Below, piece by piece: positions 5,144 through 8,593 of a stretch of 8,593 nucleotides of DNA. The translations under genes and the position numbers were made by a program. The first letter of the stretch is position 1; each line of letters starts with the position of its first letter. Source of the stretch: DASZHC01 sp035938215 (lineage in GTDB: Bacteria > Verrucomicrobiota > Verrucomicrobiia > Chthoniobacterales > JAFAMB01); NCBI GenBank assembly GCA_035938215.1, contig DASZHC010000265.1:1-8593 (forward strand), written 5' to 3'. The notes under the pieces were generated by a model, which was not told the origin of the DNA, ran no database searches, and saw nothing but the letters and a program-made list of their open reading frames with translations.

Positions 5144-5936
5144 ACCGGGTCCGTTTTTCGAGCCACTGGGTCCAAAGAGTAATCGGCAACGTCAGGACCA
5201 GATATCCGATAGCCAGCGGGATATAGCATTCAAAATTGCTGTAAGTCAGCGCGGACACCTGCTGAGCGTTCCATGTAAACTCTTCGATCGAGATAACCGA
5301 GAGAAGCGAAGAATCTTTGATCAAATTGGCAAACATGCCCGCGAGCGCGGGCAGGATTACGCGAATAGCCTGCGGAAAGATGACGTAGCGATAGGTCTGC
5401 AACCTTGTAAGTCCAATGGCACGAGCCGATTCGAGCTGAGAGCTGCCAATGCTCTCGATACCGCCCCGAATGATCTCGCTGATGAAAGCGCCTGAGAACA
5501 GCGACAATGTGAACAGACCAACAGCAAATCGATTTTCAAAATGAAAAGCGTCCGCAACGACGTAAAAAGCGAATGAAATCTGCACAAGCAGCGGTGTGCC
5601 TCGGACAAGTTCCACGTAAAGCCGACTGATCGCCCTGAGCACCAAGAGCCCTGACCTTCGTGCCAGAGCTGCAAGGAAGCCGATCACGGTGCTTAGAACT
5701 AAGGCAAGCGACGAAATCCTGAGCGTGTTCAGCCAACCTCGCCAGAAAAAGTTGCTATATCCCCCGACGGTATCCCAATTCCAGTTGTACCGGAGCTGAG
5801 AAAAGGAGAAAAAACAGAGCAAAGCCAGCAGCAGAAACGCGAGCAACCAATTGAAAATCAACACAACTGGCGGGCGCGGTTTTGCCCGTTCGTCCGCCGA
5901 GACCCAAACCCAATTTATCCACTTGTCTCCCGCCAC
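5133..5936 (-). CDS. Polar amino-acid ABC transporter permease (HisM/GlnP type)
   Basis: A 267-residue inner-membrane permease. The family mark VRGTPLLVQISF is at 111-122, and the ATPase-contact (EAA) loop at 167-190 reads QLESARAIGLTRLQTYRYVIF, followed by PQAIRVILPALAGMFANLIKDSSL. Hydrophobic spans lie at about 23-45, 73-92, 115-130, 136-156, 185-207 and 238-258. An N-terminal stretch of about 22 polar residues precedes the first span. It starts with GTG three bases after the pyrophosphatase stop codon, and no clear Shine-Dalgarno is visible, so re-initiation by the upstream ribosome is likely. With the ATPase it would form a homodimeric-permease importer, but no matching family 3 binding protein is encoded nearby. 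Substrate unknown. Confidence 0.9.
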   Translation of the reverse strand: MAGDKWINWVWVSADERAKPRPPVVLIFNWLLAFLLLALLCFFSFSQLRYNWNWDTVGGYSNFFWRGWLNTLRISSLALVLSTVIGFLAALARRSGLLVLRAISRLYVELVRGTPLLVQISFAFYVVADAFHFENRFAVGLFTLSLFSGAFISEIIRGGIESIGSSQLESARAIGLTRLQTYRYVIFPQAIRVILPALAGMFANLIKDSSLLSVISIEEFTWNAQQVSALTYSNFECYIPLAIGYLVLTLPITLWTQWLEKRTRYET

Positions 5937-5939
5937 GAA

Positions 5940-7598
5940 TCAGGAAACGGTTGCGTTGATTTTGTGCAAACAATCTAACAGGTAAGGCACAAGCTGTTTC
6001 TTGCGCGACACGACGTTGTTTAGTTCGAAAAGATGTGGCGACAGTCTCGGATACGTCATAGTTTCCAGAAACTCTGCTGGCGCGGAGATCAAAAGAAGGG
6101 AATTTTGCGTGTTGACATCCGTCACAAGCAAAGCCGCAAAATAACTGGACTCCTTGGCCCTATAGCCGTTCAGAGCCTCTAGAAGTTCATTTTCTTTTGC
6201 GTGAAAATGCGAATAGCCAAGTTCCTCTATCTGCGAAACCGAAAACTTGAATCCATCCTCCTCATAGTCTTTGCAATCGGCCAAGATGACTTCCCCGGGT
6301 GCCAAAGTTAAGAGCGGCGAACCGACCGCGAAAATGCCTTCCGCAAGCTTTGCAGGTTCGACACCCGCTGTCTTGCTTAGTTCCTGAAGGATATTCGCGT
6401 CGATCGGCGTAGCGGTCGGCGAAGTGAGGTTGAGCGTGTCAGAAATCAATCCGGCCATAAGCAATCCGGCTATTGCGGGTTCAATAGCAACGCCGTGTTG
6501 CTTGTACGACAACGCAACAAGCGTGCTCGTCGAGCCGACCGGATTATTCCAGAAAAGGATCGGTATATCGGTGCTGAAGCTTGCGAGCCTATGGTGGTCG
6601 AGCACTTCGACTATCTGCAATTCCCCTGCTCCTTTGACTGCCTGCGATAGTTCATTGTGATCCACAAGAATCAATTGCCGTGGAATCGGCTTGATAAAAT
6701 GGCTTTTTGAAAGAATACCGACCAACCGCTTGTCATCGTCCAGGATGGGGAAAATGTATTCAGATGAACCGGTGACGATGTGACGCGCCGATTTCAGCGG
6801 CGTCTCTGGAGTGAAACTGGTGAACTGCGGATCGATCATCGAATCAATCTTTGTCGCGCCCCTGGCAGACAAAACGGTAGTGGCCGTATCGTATCGGCTC
6901 GACAGCAAGCGAACCCCTGCCTCTTTGGCAGCCGAGCGAATCTTTGTTGAAACTCCCAGCGCACCGGTGATCACGATCGCGAGGACCTTCGCGCCTATGG
7001 CGTCTGCCTGGATTTCCTCTCGATCACCCACAAAGACGATCACCCGATCGGATTGATGTTTTTCCAAGCGTTGTCCGAATGATCCACGGCTCATTGCCGC
7101 TACCATGAATACGACTTTATTCTGCTGATCGTCGGGTTCGCCGGCCAGAAATTGGCCGTCAAATGCACGAACGATGTCACTCAGCGATCCGAAGATTTCA
7201 CGCGACGAATCCGTCTCCTCTCGCTGCGGAAAGAGGTATTGGCTCACCTTCCAGCCGGACAGCAGCCCGAGACACCGATTTTCAGAATCCACGACCGGCA
7301 ACCCGCGCATTCGCTTCTTTTCGATCGAATTCATCGCGTGATAAATTGAGGAATTGTGTGGAACCGAAATGACTTGCGTTTCCATCACGTCAGCAACCCT
7401 CGGCGCGACATCGCTGATGAACTCGGGCGCCGGTACGCCAAATTTCTGCAAAACAAAATCTATGCGCTCATTGGTATTGCCTGCCCGGCCCGCAATGACG
7501 TTCGGGATGCCGAGCTTTTGCTTGAGTTCGGCGTAGGCAATCGCCGAACAAATTGAATCCATATCAGGATTTCTATGGCCGATAACGATCGTTTGCAT
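5940..7598 (-). CDS. ppaC: Family II (Mn-dependent) inorganic pyrophosphatase with CBS-DRTGG insert
   Basis: A 552-residue cytoplasmic enzyme that splits pyrophosphate to two phosphates. DHH-family metal ligands are visible: GHRNPDMDS (H8, D12, D14), LVDHNE (D313), the DHH signature E-V-L-D-H-H-R (D334-H336) and ISDTLN (D387). The C-terminal DHHA2 domain ends with the substrate-binding S-R-K-K-Q at 531-535. Between the two halves of the DHH domain lies a regulatory insert: a CBS repeat at about 70-122 (V-A-D-V-M-E-T ... RGLPVVDSENRCLGLLSG), a DRTGG-like domain at about 135-245, and a second CBS repeat at about 252-303. In characterised relatives such inserts bind adenine nucleotides, with AMP/ADP inhibiting and ATP or diadenosine polyphosphates activating. 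ATG 7598 is preceded by GGAG at 4 nt. First gene of the operon with the amino-acid permease and ATPase. Confidence 0.93.
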   Translation of the reverse strand: MQTIVIGHRNPDMDSICSAIAYAELKQKLGIPNVIAGRAGNTNERIDFVLQKFGVPAPEFISDVAPRVADVMETQVISVPHNSSIYHAMNSIEKKRMRGLPVVDSENRCLGLLSGWKVSQYLFPQREETDSSREIFGSLSDIVRAFDGQFLAGEPDDQQNKVVFMVAAMSRGSFGQRLEKHQSDRVIVFVGDREEIQADAIGAKVLAIVITGALGVSTKIRSAAKEAGVRLLSSRYDTATTVLSARGATKIDSMIDPQFTSFTPETPLKSARHIVTGSSEYIFPILDDDKRLVGILSKSHFIKPIPRQLILVDHNELSQAVKGAGELQIVEVLDHHRLASFSTDIPILFWNNPVGSTSTLVALSYKQHGVAIEPAIAGLLMAGLISDTLNLTSPTATPIDANILQELSKTAGVEPAKLAEGIFAVGSPLLTLAPGEVILADCKDYEEDGFKFSVSQIEELGYSHFHAKENELLEALNGYRAKESSYFAALLVTDVNTQNSLLLISAPAEFLETMTYPRLSPHLFELNNVVSRKKQLVPYLLDCLHKINATVS

Positions 7599-7867
7599 AG
7601 TGCTCCGAATTGCTGTTCTGGAAGGTTTCCCTCAATAGGGACTTCAAATGGCGATCGTTTCAATACAAATTCACAAGAGAAAACAGAGGGTTGGCGTAAA
7701 TTTATTTGCAATGCGCAAAGTTGACCGACCAGTAAAACCTTGAAATTAGTATTTGAAATAAACACAGGCTTGGGGAATGATTTGAGCTGTAACTTTTCCG
7801 GATTGTTCTGGGGGGAACAGCAGCCCTTCGTATCCAGCGGATGCGGGGGGCTGTACTTTTTGCTGCA
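7599..7867. promoter_or_regulatory. Divergent promoter region between pyrophosphatase and DUF4230 genes
   Basis: These 269 bp separate two divergent genes and must hold promoters for both. The middle part (about 7665-7760) is AT-rich. A candidate rightward -35 TTGACC lies at 7721-7726, but the best -10-like sequences downstream (around 7745-7752) are poor. A small dyad TTGC-AATGC-GCAA overlaps the same area (about 7707-7719). Near the pyrophosphatase start is a short hairpin CCCT-CAAT-AGGG (7629-7640). No known riboswitch fold was recognised. Confidence 0.4.
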
Positions 7868-8530
7868 ATGAAACTCAGGCACCTGCTCCCAACGCTTGCG
7901 CTCATTGTGACCCTTACGCTTTTGCTTTTGGCCGCCGGTTTTCTAATCGACCGGCTGGCTTCTTTGCCCGCGCGCGCCCTACATTCCGCTTCGAACCAGG
8001 CAGAGACCGAAGTCGCAAAAGTCCGCGATGCATTTATCGAACTTTTCCACATGCAGCCGAAGATCAGGCTCAGCGAAAACGTCGTACTTGATCAAACCGC
8101 GACGACCCCCGAACTCGCAATCGTAAGTCGCGACGTGGAAGTCACACGGGACACAATGCAAACCTGGTGGGGCAGCACGAAAACAATTCGGATGCACTCC
8201 CTCTACAGGGTGAGGGCTGGCTTCGACCTCTCTCACGAACTTCAGGTTCAGGTCCGGGAATCAGGAATCGCCATCGGCGTTCCGCGAGCCCAAATCCTTA
8301 GCGTGGAGCCGATTTCAATGAATATCGAAGAACTTCGCGACGGTTTATGGAACAAGATCCAGGCCTCGGACGTTGAGAGGGAAGTGAACAGAATGCCCGA
8401 AATTGCTCGGGCGAGGTCTGAGTCGCTGCCGGAGGAAGCCGAGCAAACCTTTAAGCAATTACTGGAGCAGAAGATAGCCGATCAGAATATCCGATTGGAG
8501 TTCATTTCAAGAGCGGTGCCCCCGAAGTGA
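7868..8530 (+). CDS. Membrane-anchored DUF4230 protein, function unknown
   Basis: A 220-residue protein from the preferred start. An N-terminal signal anchor (KLRHLLPTLALIVTLTLLLL, then AAGFLIDRLA) is followed by a short linker and a soluble domain. The domain pattern, including LAIVSRDVEVTRD, YRVRAGFDLS and V-P-R-A-Q-I-L-S-V-E-P, then G-L-W-N-K-I, matches what I remember of DUF4230, a membrane-tethered family with no assigned reaction. The last 50 residues are a charged helix (PEEAEQTFKQLLEQKIADQN). No catalytic motif is evident. An in-frame ATG at 7841 would add nine residues (MRGAVLFAA); 7868 is preferred because it starts directly at a typical K-R-rich anchor, though neither has a clear Shine-Dalgarno. 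It is transcribed away from the pyrophosphatase operon. The membrane topology is more certain than the family name. Confidence 0.75.
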   Translation: MKLRHLLPTLALIVTLTLLLLAAGFLIDRLASLPARALHSASNQAETEVAKVRDAFIELFHMQPKIRLSENVVLDQTATTPELAIVSRDVEVTRDTMQTWWGSTKTIRMHSLYRVRAGFDLSHELQVQVRESGIAIGVPRAQILSVEPISMNIEELRDGLWNKIQASDVEREVNRMPEIARARSESLPEEAEQTFKQLLEQKIADQNIRLEFISRAVPPK

Positions 8531-8593
8531 TTCTATAAGCGGGACCGCGGAATCTAAAGGTTTCGGATTTCCACACCACTTTTAAATGACACT

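Noticed and set aside
4899..5495. Long + strand frame opposite the ATPase and permease
   Set aside because: It is antisense to two overlapping genes with all family motifs intact; no homology or ribosome binding site is apparent.
7460..8052. Overlapping minus-strand frames around the divergent promoter
   Set aside because: They overlap the pyrophosphatase start or lie antisense to the DUF4230 gene; biased Ser/Arg-rich translations with no motif.

Overview
This 8.6 kb window looks like chromosomal DNA from a free-living, probably Gram-negative bacterium. A Verrucomicrobiota-like soil or freshwater lineage is my best guess. That rests on remembered resemblance (the form of the Rrf2 regulator, the CBS-DRTGG pyrophosphatase, the TAGGGCGA-type intergenic elements), so it is tentative. 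GC content is moderate and coding density is low, with several 200-500 bp gaps that carry repeats and hairpins. No rRNA, tRNA or CRISPR array was seen.

Left part (1-1660). The window opens in the last 37 codons of a + strand gene whose basic tail resembles IS transposase C-termini. A gene-free stretch of about 500 bp follows, with a diverged 41-bp direct repeat. Then comes an Rrf2-family regulator (612-1181, GTG start), preceded by a near-perfect 16-bp dyad that could be its own operator. Immediately downstream lies the wreck of a sulfate ABC permease gene (cysT/cysU): both ends of the protein are recognisable, but the middle, about 120 residues, is gone and the two halves are in different frames. 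Together they suggest a decayed sulfate-uptake operon under a sulfur or Fe-S responsive Rrf2 regulator.

Middle (1669-4411). An intact type II haloacid dehalogenase-like hydrolase starts inside the tail of the permease relic. It converges on an orphan sugar-type ABC solute-binding protein on the minus strand. The 0.5 kb gap upstream of that gene contains a 28-bp-arm inverted repeat and two hairpins, the larger covering the stop codon of the next gene.

Right part (4412-8530). A tight minus-strand operon reads CBS-DRTGG family II (Mn-type) inorganic pyrophosphatase, then polar amino-acid ABC permease (3-nt gap), then ABC ATPase (11-nt overlap). No amino-acid-type binding protein accompanies it. 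Divergent from this operon is a membrane-anchored DUF4230 protein of unknown function.

I did not find a clearly new multi-gene system. The most interesting items are the decaying Rrf2/cysT locus with its candidate operator, the pyrophosphatase-transporter coupling, and the palindromic element at 4115-4206.
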